Assembly: GCF_000002865.3 (NCBI RefSeq)
Contig: NW_001865059.1
Span: 524,237-588,236 of the forward strand
DNA from: Monosiga brevicollis MX1
Taxonomy: Eukaryota; Opisthokonta; Choanoflagellata; Craspedida; Salpingoecidae
DNA length: 64,000 nt
Reading direction: 5' to 3'
The number at the start of each line of letters is the position of its first letter. The stretch's first letter is position 1. Both the position numbers and the translations under genes were made by a program. This document shows positions 1 to 11,289 of this stretch, piece after piece. Under the pieces are notes generated by a model that was not told the origin of the DNA, searched no databases, and saw nothing but the letters and a program-made list of their open reading frames with translations.

Positions 1-145
1 TGATCTTGACTCCCACCCTTTGCGATACCCATCACCCTACTTGTGTACTTCTCATATCTCCTTTTCGTTGGCCATCCTCTACTCGTTTCTTCACGTGTTG
101 AATAGGAAGGCAGGACACCGCTCGACGTGGCGCGTCGAAGGGGAC

Positions 146-3100
146 ATGCCGACAAGATGGAGCCCGTCTTTGCAGCTCACACAGCTGTACAAAAAGCTCA
201 ACCCCGTCCAACGCCCACGCCAGCCTCGCGTCCAGCGAGCGCGGGTTCCTCCTCGCAGGCATGGTGCTGCTTTGATCAAGGTCATCGTGGCTTCAGTCAA
301 GGTGGCTGACCTGCGTCTCTCTCGCCTTGTCCTCCTAGACTGCAAGTCGCGTTGTTCGGCCAGCATCTGCATCCTCAGTCGCCCATTCACGCCCAAAACC
401 ACAATCAAGCTCAATTGCAGCCCGGCCCGAGCCACCTCAGTCTCCCGCCTGGCTTCCTCCGCTGCCTAGCGCTGCCCCGACCGTGGCGGTGTGTCTATCA
501 TCCTGTATATTCTTCTGTCTTCTTTTTCATCCGTTTCACTTCCCATAGTCGCACCACCTCACAAAGGCCTTGCCCATGCAACTGCGACAGACGTCGGCCT
601 CGTTGGTTGTGGCAGTGGAGGCTATGCTGCAGCCGATGCTGCCCCAACATGCGACCACTCGCCCATATCCGCACCTCGACGCCTTTGTTGCCGGTGCCAT
701 CCAACACAACCCCGGCGTGCGGAGTTCTGCCACACTTATCAAAGAGATGATTGATGCAGCGCCCGTGGATTTGCCTCACGTGGACTGGACCGCTTTCCGT
801 GTCACAGCGACCAAGGCGCGCTCTGCGCTCGATCAAGTGTTCAAAGTGCCCGAAGCTTTATCCACTCGCATGAACCAGCTGAATTTGGAAACCACCACTC
901 TCGAAATAGAGCTCAAAGCAATGCACGACCTGGTATCTCAGCCTGAACTGGAACCGGCGCTTCACGCGCTTCGTGCGGGACTGGAATCATTTGCTGCTCC
1001 ATCCACCACCTATCTGCCTGCTCCGGAAAACCCTCCTGTCAATCTTGCAGCGGCCATTGACCAGCTGGCCAGCTTTCAAAAGGCTGACGACGAACGTTCG
1101 AATCTCCTCAGGAGGAGCAACAGCCGTATCAAGCTCCGATTACTCGTACTCATTGATGCCCTAGAACACGTGTCACAAGTAGGAAGCAATCGCGTGAAAA
1201 TGCTGCGGTCAAGAGTCAAGTGCCAACCCGGTGATGAGGCCCTCACGTCTCGAAGCTCGCCCAACGACTGGACGAAACTTTGCCAAGCCCACATGAAGCT
1301 CAGCCAAACTGATCAGAATGGGCTTGACAAGGTCGCCCAGTGGCGAGCCCCCTCCGACTTGAAGCAGCACGCCTGGTATCTAGCGTTTGTACATGAGGAG
1401 GCTGAATCTCTGGTGAAACAGCTGCAAGACATGACCGACTGGCAAGCTCAGACAGTGTCTGTGTTGGCTGAGTGTAGAGGACTTGCCGACAACTTTGCCA
1501 AGCGCAATCAAAAGGCTGAGGCTGCGCATCAAGAGCTGTCAGATATTGAGGGAGAGATTCAAGGCATGATGCAGGGGTCCAACGCGCCCCGCTCCACATT
1601 TGAGCAGAAGCTGAAACACTTGGAAATGAAGCGCACCAAATTGCAGCAGAAGCTGAAACGCTGGGCGCTTGTTGATCACGTGGCAGAATTGGCGTCGCTG
1701 CTGAAACGGCACTTTCCAGCGCTTCTGGTGCTGTTGCATCCTGAGCAGAGCGCGTTCGGAGTGCGTCTTCGCGAGGTTCTTGGTCCTGATATTCCAGGCG
1801 GCCTTATCGTAGAGATTATGGCGGAAGTGGACCAAACACTGACGCGCTCCAGCCTGGGCCAGCTTGAATTATTTTACAGCCGCAATCACAATGTGCACCA
1901 GGCCAACGTGGCGCTGTTCGATATGCCTCAACAACAGTTGGCGGTTAAAGAGTATGTGCTTGCCCGGCAGGACAGAGAACAGCATTGCCATGCCTTTCTC
2001 CGTGAGCTTCGTGCCATGCGCAAGCTCCAACACCCGTACATTATCCCTGTCTTGGGAGCTTTTATGGATGTGCACAGCAAGATCCAGTCAGCTCCAAGTG
2101 CATATCTGATTCAGCCGTGGTGTGCGCAGGGTGATCTACAGCAATGGCTCAGTAAGCATCGACTCCTTGTCACTACAGAGGTCCTTGCAGGACTCATGCT
2201 TCAACTACGCACAGCCCTAGCTTTCATGCACAGCAAGGGCTTGGTGCATCGTGACGTTAAGCTCAGCAACGTCATGCTGGACGGCTCGGAGGATCACCCT
2301 CGAGTGCGGCTTGGCGATTTCGACATTGCCAAGGCCGTTGCTGAAAGCACTTACTTGCCTTTCGCCACCTGTGCAACAGCAGGCACGGTCGGGTACATAG
2401 CACCTGAGGTGCTGTTCGGTCGGGGCCGTGTGGGTGCGCGCCCGGCACAGGATGCGTTTTCCTTTGGCTGTGTCCTTTACAATGCGTACATGTTTCCACA
2501 GACGGTGCCTCCCGCTGTCTTACCCACTGATGAGCTCGTTGAAAAGTGCAATTGGGATTCAAAAACCGAAACCGCAGGAAACATGATCTGCAAATTTCCA
2601 CATCTAGCCAGCGAGGTTGGTGTTGCCTTTCTTTGTAGTGTTGCCATTGCGGCTCACGCTCGTGCTTGTTCTCGTTGTAGATGTGCGATTCGACAAGCAA
2701 GCTGTACCAAGAAACAAGAGCCTTGCTTTCGACTGATTCGAAGCAACGTCCGAGCCTTTTGAACATTGAGTTTGTCATCAACCAGTCCAGCACTGCTGAC
2801 GTGGGGCCAGCCGTTGAGGTTTTGCAGAATGCGCCCGAGCTGATCTCTGAGGTATGTCGCTTGTTGCTGACGGTTGAACTGAGCAGAATCTTGTTATGTT
2901 TGCCGTTCAATCGTGCATGATGAACAATGTTATTAGGTGGGTAACCTTTTGATGCAGCTGAGTGAGAACGAGCGGGGTCCCCGAAACATGACTGTCAATC
3001 GGGTCGAGCGCGTGCACAACCCCGTGCTGTGGGAGCGATACCGCAACAAGCGACGCGAGATGGTGAATCGCACCGCACACTACGAGCACTTTGCTCAGCT

Positions 3101-3741
3101 TTTGACAGCGACGGTGGATGCGCTGCCGGGTCAGCCAGCTTTGCTTCGAGATATGCCGTGCCAGGAGCGGCTGCTGCTTCATGGCCTTCACGCCGACCGC
3201 ACGCTGCGCGACAAGATTGTGCGCCTGGGCCTTGACTATCGGTTTGCTGGTAGCAGCTCCGGTACTCGTTTTGGCCATGGTGTCTATCAGACCGACCACC
3301 CCGGCAAGGTGGGTCGTTGATGGAAAAGTGTCTCATTTCGCTTCCAGTGCTGTGCGCAACCATGTTTATACTTCTCACGGTCTTTCGTTATGTTATTATG
3401 CATGCATGTTAGAGTCATCAGTATACCTACCCGCCTGATGCCAATGGTGAGCGCACGCTGATTATCACGCGGGTATTGTTGGGCCATGCCTTTGTCCACA
3501 GATCACCCAACCCCAAGGCGTCGGCCCCGCCTCTCTTGCCCCAGGCGCCCAACAACGAGCGGTGCGTCGGCTGCCGTTGTTCATTCATGCATGTCAGCTA
3601 TGACGGAGATCCTGAATGATGTGCTTGGCCCTTAGATATGATTCGGTGATCGCAACGCCGCCTGGGGAATTCAGCGAAGTGATCGTTTTCGACAACGATC
3701 AAATCTACCCCGAGCTGGTCGTGTACTACACGATTGCTTAG
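146..3741 (+). CDS. Protein kinase-PARP fusion protein
   Basis: Seven exons read as one protein of about 1046 residues: 146-280, 339-488, 549-2615, 2681-2851, 2937-3308, 3422-3561 and 3636-3741, all with GT-AG borders and matching phase. Residues about 1-120 are Pro/Ser-rich, 120-520 are helical and probably coiled coil, and about 530-790 form a protein kinase domain (LAVKEY lysine, VHRDVKLSN catalytic loop, VGYIAPE). The metal-binding motif reads DFD, not DFG. The last 200 residues or so match the PARP/ART catalytic domain: VERVHNPVLWERY, LLLHGL (His), FGHGVYQTD (Tyr) and SEVIVFDNDQIYPELVVYY. The final Glu before VIVF aligns with the catalytic Glu of H-Y-E polymerising PARPs. Predicted roles are phosphorylation and ADP-ribosylation of unknown substrates. 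No signal peptide or membrane segment is seen. The first exon is the least certain; translation might instead start near 576. Domain identities are secure, function is inferred. Confidence 0.85.
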
Positions 3742-4698
3742 ATTTATTTCAAAATTAACGTTCAACCTCCTCTTTCTTGGTCACCCTCAGGTGTCGTGCT
3801 GTCCAGCTGCTCCAAACATTTGGTGGGCAATGCATCTCATCAATCGCTTTATGAAAAGTACCTTGGAAAGCTTGATCTACTGTTAAAGACAAGGCGCACT
3901 GCGCGAGGTTTGGATCACCGATTGCCAAGGTCTCTTTGTTTGGTCAGGAGACTGGACGCATCATCTCCTTCCGGGCAGGTTGTGGCAGATATCAACTGGA
4001 CTGTGTGTCACATTGAGTAGCCGTGGCTTGCGTATCATGGCAGATGCCGACAATGCCATCGTAGATCATGAAGTCTCTTGGGAATGGGCGAGGACTCGGA
4101 TGTGCTTCAGTCGTTTGGGTTCATTTCGGGGAGATGAGGTCGAAAGTTTAGAGCTTTGTGTCTGACAATGGACTTGGTATCAGCATCTAGGCGCCGTTCG
4201 AAGGTAATGGAGCGCCGAGCTTCCCTCCTTCAACGCCAGTCTCTGCTGGTACGGTGCAAATGTTCATGTTTTCGTTCAGACGGTCATCTGATACCGGGTC
4301 GCACCGGGCAGTCATGTGGGCGCCTAATGGTGTGTACTTAATATTGTATTGTTGACCTTTCATGCACAGAGGTACATGTCCGTGTATTGAAATGTGAAGT
4401 AAAACTTGGATTGATTGATATGGCACACAGCAGCAGAGGCACAAGCAAGGCAGGTGTGTGTTTGTGTGCGTGCGTGATGCCGTGCTGGAGGAGCACGTTT
4501 GGATGGGTGCTGGAGGTCCCTGAAACAAAGAGAGGGAGAGGAGGCTGACTATAGAAACAGAACAGACGAGAACGCACGAGAGCGTCAGGTTGGCGCCCAG
4601 GCGGGGACACATGCCACAAAACTCTCACGCTACCATGCGCACACGTTCTGTACACGAGAGTAGTGAGAAGGAGCAAGAGCAAGAGAGTTCGCAGGAGG

Positions 4699-4796
<98 letters not shown>

Positions 4797-4909
4797 AAAT
4801 ACAAAAAGAGAAGCGGGGGAGACGAGGAAGTAGGCGCTCAACAACAGGCGTGGGCGTTGCCTTTGGAGGCATGCTGTCGATGATTGAGGGCAATTTTCTG
4901 TGCAGTTGA
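3742..4909. other. Intergenic region between convergent genes
   Basis: This stretch separates the stops of the kinase-PARP gene and the TM9SF gene. It holds short ORFs without recognisable protein character and one long GA microsatellite. I see no gene here. Confidence 0.6.
4702..4792. repeat. (GA)n microsatellite
   Basis: About 45 uninterrupted GA dinucleotides lie close to the 3' end of the TM9SF gene. The Arg-Glu and Ser-Leu reading frames they create are not genes. Confidence 0.97.
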
Positions 4910-7900
4910 CTAGTCAATCTTGATGGAGCCGTAGATGGTCCGCACAAACCAGTAAGTGGCGCTAAAGCCGATGGTACCGGTGGCAATCCAGAAGACGAGC
5001 ACCATAATCAGGCTATAGCCAAAGTAAAGAATGGTGGACACCGTGTCATCAATCTTGAGTTTGGTCAGGAAGTAAAACACACTGTACAAAAACACATAAA
5101 CGGCTGCACCCCCCGACACGATGAAGGAGCGCCACCACCAGTGATAGTCCTGGGTACAACATCCACGTGCGCACGGTGAGAGACGAGCGGCCAGAAAGCA
5201 TCCACAGCGTGAGCACGCCGCCAACAGTGGGTCAGGTGACATGGCCGCACCTCGGAGCAAAGCTGAAGATAGCTCATGACAATGGCAATTTCGGCACATG
5301 ACAGAAGCAGGATGAAAAAGACGAGGAACAAAAAGCCAAAGAGGTAGTAAAACTGGTTGTCCCAGATGGCCTGTGGGGGTATGTCGCGCACATAAGCCCG
5401 GTCAGTGGCAAGGCGGCGGCGCACATCAGAGTGGGGTGAGGCAGGTGCATGTGAGATATTGCATCGAAATACACGCAAACACGTGCGCAGTGGTGTGACG
5501 GCAGCATCATTGGTACTGACGTTAAAGATGAAAAAGAGCTCGATAAAGACGGCACCAAAAGGAAGGATACCGGCCAGCATCATGCTGGCAATCGGATTCA
5601 TGTACCACACTTGGTCGGGCACCTGACGTGGGATCTGATTGGTGTGCGAGGGGTGCTCGTAGGCCTATCTCGGAACGCGTTCCACGGCCCCGGTAGACCA
5701 CGATCCAATTCAACGCATGGTGGTGAGGAGGCGTTGTCGGCCAATGCTGTGAGGTGTCAGGTGCTGGCGGTGGTCACATACCGCTTTGCGAAAGCCAAAG
5801 AAAAAGCCGACAAAGACGAGCGGCAGAGAGATACCAAACCACAGAGCAGCAAGCGCAATCATGGTGGTAAAGGGGACGGCGCCCGAAGACTGCTGGCCCC
5901 AGATGAAGAAGTTGAGGAGGAAGGCCACGCCAAAAATGATGGAGGGCAGGGAGATGCCGGTCAGGAAGGCGGCTTCCTTCCAGGCGGTACCCTTGAATGT
6001 CTTGAACATGCGACCGGCATAAAAGCCGCCAATGACACCAAAAAAACAAAAGAGGAGGATGGTGGCCGTGCTGAGCGAGCCACGGTTGGAGGGGTTGAGC
6101 ATGCCAAACATGGCCAGTGCGATGGAGCTCGACACCATGCACAGCAGCTGAACGCCAGTGCCATACAGCACTGTGAGCCAGAGGCTGTGGCGAGGTGGCC
6201 GGAAAACGTCACCGTGCACCAGCTTCCAGCCCGTCTGCTCCAGCGCCTCTTCCTTGTCCTCCTCGTTGTACTTGGCAATATCGCGACGCAGCGTGCGCAC
6301 CATGATAAAGGCAAGGATACCTGAAAACGCACAACATCGAAAAAGAAACAGCAAAACAATATGAAAATCAACAACAAGTCTAGAAAGAACACATCTTGCT
6401 TCTCGATTTGAGGCCATAAAGCGCGGGGTTCTTCATGCTTCCCCCCCCCCCCCCCCCTCCCACCGTGTAGTGGCCGCCAGAGAAGGACGGCGAAAGAGCG
6501 GCAACGTACCAGAAAGGAACAGAACAGTGACGAGCGAGTTGATAATGGAGAACCAGTGGATTTCGGGATCATCGGTGCTCAAGTAGGTATCCCAGCGCGA
6601 GGCCCATGCCACGTCGCTGGGTTGCCACTGGACAGAGTACGACCAGATGATCTGCTTCTTCGTGTCTGAACCTTGCACTGCAAAGAGTTGAGCAGAATAC
6701 GTCGTTGTGAGAAGTGGGAACAAGGGGGCGGGCAGCGCAGCGCGCGCTTCACGAGTGTGTTCGACTTACTGGCTTTGCTGTCGAGGATAAGACCACCCTT
6801 GGTCTCTGAGGGAGGCTGAATTCGGCAGGTCATGTCCTCGGCATCACCGACGTTGCCGTTGTAGCGTTGCACATCTACAGAGCGCGCTTGAACTTCAAAA
6901 CCAACGATGCGGTGCCTACGATGATACAAGCCCCGGGCCATGTCAGTGTTTGTATTTTACGTGAGCCAAGGTCATCGGCGAGCCCCTTCGTACTTGATGA
7001 CGCCGTCTTCTTCAATAGGGTGAATCTTGCCAACAATGACAACATGGTTGAAGAGGTGCACACCCTAGGTCCCAGTAGGTCGAAGAGATGATGTTAGCTG
7101 CTTTGCACAGGCCCAACTGTGCCGTGCGACCCCAGGAAGCAGGCTTTGGGTTTTGCTCGGCTACCCAGTTGAGAAGAAGCAGGGCGGGGAAGAAAGCCTC
7201 ACCTTGACCTTGTCGACAAAGCCTACGGGATAGCCGCGAATGTAGCGATCCTATCACGGGTTGTCATGTGTAACATGAGAGGGTGAGGTACAACCTGCGA
7301 GGGTGTGGCAGAGCGGCGGTTCTTAGCGCAATTAAAAAGAGTGTGTGACTCACCGAGCCATCAAAGTGGACCTTGGTGGCGACGGGGAGATTGTCCATGA
7401 TCCAGTGGACTCGGTACTCGGAGCGAATGAAGCGCTGGAAGCGCTGAATCTGCTCCTCGGAATAGGACTTGGCAAGGTAATTTTCCCCGCGGCACAAGAG
7501 GCGGCAGGACACGTTTTGGTTCATGTAAAGCTGGGGAGCAAGCAGAGCAGATGAGTCAAGGTCGCGACAACGCATGTCTGGCTGTCGTGGCGCTGTGCGC
7601 ATGTGTGGAGGAGGGCGCACTTCGTATGGGGTGTTGGTGATGCGATCACCACGCAGGACCTCGCCCAGGTTTTCACGGGCGTTGCGCAGCTTGGTGGGGC
7701 GGCAAAAGGGCAAAAAATAGTAGGGGTAAGGCAGCTTGGGCCGCTTGCTGCTCGTCATCTTGACGCTCTGGCAGACGCATGGCGGCACGGGCGAAAACAG
7801 AAGCGTCGTGAGGCACGAGCAGATGCGGTGCCCGTGCGAGCGGTTCAAGGCCAGGAAGATTAATGTCGAGCCTTTGATCTGGGGGTTGGCGAGCGAGCGG

Positions 7901-8018
7901 AGGACCGAACCTTGATGTCGACGCGCTCGCCATCCTCAAAGCTCTTTGGGGCAACGCCAGGGACATAAAAGGCGGCAGCCAAGGGGACCAGGGCCAGGCA
8001 GAGGAGAAGCAACCGCAT
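4910..8018 (-). CDS. TM9SF (nonaspanin) nine-transmembrane protein, TM9SF2/4 type
   Basis: About ten exons on the minus strand. The first (7911-8018) encodes a signal peptide, [16 protein letters not shown], followed by [14 protein letters not shown], the conserved start of the luminal domain. Later exons give YYFLPFCRP and [12 protein letters not shown], both hallmark TM9SF motifs, then [21 protein letters not shown] (TM1). A large exon at about 5780-6320 carries several hydrophobic segments, including [19 protein letters not shown]. The C-terminus reads [22 protein letters not shown], which ends in the KxD-type motif that in this family binds COPI and keeps the protein in the Golgi. Family members act in Golgi/endosomal membranes in adhesion, phagocytosis and sorting of transmembrane-domain proteins. 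The 3' end converges on the kinase-PARP gene, and the 5' end diverges from SF3B4. Confidence 0.93.
6436..6459. repeat. Poly-C run in a TM9SF intron
   Basis: A homopolymer of about 17 C, continuing into CT-rich sequence, lies inside a TM9SF intron. On the coding strand it is a G run. Confidence 0.8.
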
Positions 8019-8493
8019 TTCTCCCGGTTAATGTCTAATACAGCATGCATGCAGCAGCACAGCAGCTTGAGCACAGCACACGCAGGCACTGGGGGGGGGG
8101 GGGCATAGCCAGCGCGACACATCACAGCAGCCACCCGCCGCGCGTCATCGCCATGAATCTGGGTTTTAACGACCATGCATCGCACAGTATCCAGCTATTC
8201 GCCAACCAGCTCATCGCGCAATATCCCCCCTGCACACTGCATTTACCACACCCCCTCCACCATCAAAAGCGCGCAGGGAGACAGAGAGACGGAGGGCCAG
8301 ACAGGGACCAGTGGCGCGCTGCCCTTTTCATGCCATTGAGGAGGAGGTGGAGGTGGTGCTCCGTCGTTGGATGACCTCAATCGTACCGTGCGATAGTCTG
8401 TTAAATGCTACACTATGCTACACACTAAAGTATAGAAACGAACACACTTTTATTTATTGATTGTCTGACAATAATGTCAGCAGAATTTGACTC

Positions 8494-8530
<37 letters not shown>

Positions 8531-8624
8531 TGATCTAGTATTTTTTTGTATTAGGTAGAATAGGGTTTTTCTGTGTGAAATGATAGTGACAAAGAGAGCT
8601 GAGAGAGAGAGGGGAGAGAGAGGG

Positions 8625-8679
<55 letters not shown>

Positions 8680-9111
8680 ACACACAGCGCGCGCACACAC
8701 AGACTTGGTCTCTGATATCAAAGTGGCAGCCGCATGGGGCTGGTGCATTTGGGGGCATGGCGGGTTGTTGACCAGCTTGGGTAGAGCAGCGCGGGCCTGG
8801 GGTTGGCTGTGGGCTGGCTGGCGCGTCGCTGTTTTTTCGCATCACGCTTCGTTGTTGTTCTCATCTGAATGCGTGCTGGCTGCTTTCGCCCAGGGCGTGC
8901 AACGTGTCTGTGCCACCACCCGCCGGCAGCGTCGATTGCTTGAGCTCGGTCTTGCCTGGGTGCAGCTACAGGCAGCCCCCGTTGTATTGGTAGCCTGTTA
9001 GGTGATAGGCCACGGAACGGGCAGTCAGCTCGGTGCTTTTTTTTTGCGGATCGGTTGGTTGGTCGGGACTGACCACGGTTCAAGCACCCTTGCTCAACTG
9101 CACCGTGCACA
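8019..9111. other. Divergent intergenic region (TM9SF / SF3B4) with CT and GA tracts
   Basis: This space separates two divergent start codons and should hold both promoters. It contains a poly-G run near 8092, a CT tract at about 8491-8531 and a longer GA tract at about 8597-8676, followed by CA/GC repeats. The CT and GA tracts are inverted with respect to each other, about 65 bp apart, and could pair as a hairpin. No gene is seen. Confidence 0.6.
8491..8676. repeat. Inverted (CT)n ... (GA)n tracts
   Basis: A pyrimidine CT tract is followed by a purine GA tract with a unique spacer between them. On one strand this is an imperfect inverted repeat inside a probable bidirectional promoter. Confidence 0.85.
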
Positions 9112-11004
9112 ATGGCCAACGTCGTGCTCAAAGAGCGCAATCAAGGTACGCCCGACTGACTTGCACCTATGCGGAGCTCATTGCCTCTCTCTCTACTGGT
9201 CTTACTGTGAATCGAGGAGCTGACCTCTGTCGCCTGCTACCACTCTCACCTCGGCCAGACGCGACCGTGTACGTCGGTGGTCTCGATGATAAGGTGGACG
9301 AGGAGCTCGTGTGGGAGTTGTTTCTGCAGGCCGGCCCCGTTGGTGAGACGACACTTGTGCTCACGCTTGGTCTTTGAAAACAGTCGGCTCTTTGTGATAC
9401 CGCGCTCCCATCCGTCCCCGCAGTTCCACTGACGTGTGTCCCGTGACCCAATGCTTGCAGTCAGCGTGCACATGCCCAAGGATCGCGTATCAGGGGCACA
9501 CCAGAGCTATGGCTTTGTCGAATTCTTGGGAGAGGATGATGCCGAGTATGCCCTCAAAATCCTCAACATGATCAACGTCTACGGCAAGCCCATCCGCGTC
9601 AACAAGGTCCGTCTTTCTTTCTCTCGCTGGCATCATTTCAAAGGCAGGCATCCTCCTGCCGCCGACTGGGCTTTGCGACTTTTTGGGATTGTTCTGCTGC
9701 AACACACGGCTCATCATTCTCGCGTCATGTGTTACAGTCGGCCTCTCACTCCAAACACATGGAGGTGGGCGCCAACCTTTACATTGGTAATTTGGCACCC
9801 GAGGTGGACGAGAAATTGCTCTTCGACACGTTTTCGGCCTTTGGAGTCATCCTGCAGCACCCCAAGGTCATGCGCGACCTCGAGACTGGCCATTCCAAGG
9901 GGTTTGCCTTTATCAACTATGCCACTTTCGAGGCCTCGGACGCCGCCATCAAGGCCATGCACCAGCAGTACCTTTGTAATCGACCCATCAATGTCACCTA
10001 CGCCTACAAGAAGGTCAGATCCCCGTCGTGCAAACGTTGCTCCAAAGTGCAAATTAGCCAGGAATTGGAACTAGATCAGCAAGGGCAGCAAGATCTTTTT
10101 CCTTCAAAGCCTCCTGAACGCGTGGCCACGGGCATAGCCATGGCATGTGACATACACCTGGTCAGAGCATCGGACTCACTCTGTTGGCGCGCCATTTCAA
10201 CGTGATAGGATACCCAAGGCGAGCGTCACGGCTCACAGGCCGAACGCATGCTTGCCGCTCAAAACCCCATCATCAAATCACAACAAACTCCAAACCAGGT
10301 AAGCACGGCACTTGGTCCTCTACTCTTTTTTGGTAGTGGAATGACCATGACATTAAATGTCCATGCAATTGGAATCGAGTGTCTCATGCTCACGCCGCGA
10401 TTGCTGGTGGTAGTTCTTCTCGGACAATGCGGCTGGTGGTCCACCGATGGGCGCTCCGCCACCGATGGGTGCCCCGCCTCCAATGGGCGCCCCGCCTCCA
10501 ATGGGCGCTCCACCCATGGGCATGGGCCCGCCGCCTGGCATGCCTCCCATGCGGGGCCCACCTGGCATGGGCATGGGCATGGGCATGGGACCGCCGCCTG
10601 GCATGCCCCCCATGCGAGGTCCGCCCGGGATGGGCATGGGCATGGGCATGGGCCCACCACCCGGGATGGGCATGGGCATGGGACCACCACCTGGAATGGG
10701 CATGGGTATGGGCATGGGACCCCCTCGCGGTATGCCACCACGTGGCATGGGTCCCCCGCGCAGCATGCCACCTCCCTCAGGCATGGGCGCGCCACCTCCG
10801 CCGACCAGTGCCCCACCGCCCAGCGGACCCCCACCGCCCAGCGGACCCCCACCTCCCAGCGGCCCCCCGCCGCCGTCCAGCGAAGCCAGCGCACCACAAG
10901 ATGCACCACCGGCTTCCTCGGCTCCTGCACCCGCGTCTGGCAGTGCTGCTCACCTGCAGTTGTCCGGTGAAGAGGCTTATTTGGCTCGTATGCGTCTGGG
11001 TTGA
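9112..11004 (+). CDS. SF3B4: Splicing factor 3B subunit 4 (SAP49)
   Basis: Six exons: 9112-9145, 9259-9342, 9461-9606, 9738-10013, 10209-10298 and 10414-11004. The product starts [19 protein letters not shown] and has two RRMs. RRM1 contains [20 protein letters not shown] and [21 protein letters not shown]2 contains [19 protein letters not shown] and [17 protein letters not shown]. These are followed by the family signature [17 protein letters not shown]. The last exon encodes a low-complexity tail, first PPMGAPP repeats, then [11 protein letters not shown] repeats, then PPPPSG repeats. SF3B4 is a subunit of the U2 snRNP SF3b complex, contacts pre-mRNA near the branch site and acts in the nucleus. 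The match is near full length in the ordered part, and the start has a good ACAATGG context. The intron-rich genes around it fit a need for a full spliceosome. Confidence 0.97.
10435..10870 (+). repeat. Coding tandem repeats of the SF3B4 tail
   Basis: Imperfect repeats encode Pro-Pro-Met-Gly-Ala, then Gly-Met dipeptides, then Pro-rich blocks ending Ser-Gly. Third-position variation between copies shows that the protein repeat, not only the DNA repeat, is kept. Confidence 0.85.
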
Positions 11005-11289
11005 GACCCAACGCAGCGCTCTACGCGCTGCCTTTTTGGATTTTTCTTTTGTTTTTTTGAACATGAATTTAAAATTAAATCATTCGAGTTTGCATGCTAG
11101 CGCCGAAAAGGACATGGTGTCGCTTGGTTTAAGTTTTGGCTCCTGGTTGGCGGGAGGTGAGGCACACGTTTTCACGCGTTACCTTTTGGTCCACATACTC
11201 CTACGCAAACGTGAATACACAGCCATCAGCAGCACGCAGTCAAATTTTGCTAAAGCTTCGGGTCTTTGATGCGAGTTGAGGGGGGTCAA

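Noticed and set aside
3796-4341. Possible extra 3' exons of the kinase-PARP gene
   Set aside because: The PARP domain ends naturally with VVYYTIA and a stop at 3739-3741; downstream ORFs show no conserved sequence.
4338-4986. ORFs encoding Ser-Leu or Arg-Glu repeats across the GA tract
   Set aside because: They are translations of a dinucleotide repeat; the same happens at 8551, 15513, 44533, 44771 and others.
8465-8480. Short hairpin CTGACA-loop-TGTCAG, also similar to 47334-47347
   Set aside because: A 14-base match within 64 kb is expected by chance, and the stem is only six pairs.
10259-11011. 250-codon minus-strand ORF opposite the SF3B4 tail
   Set aside because: It is the shadow of the Pro/Gly/Met repeat exon on the other strand.
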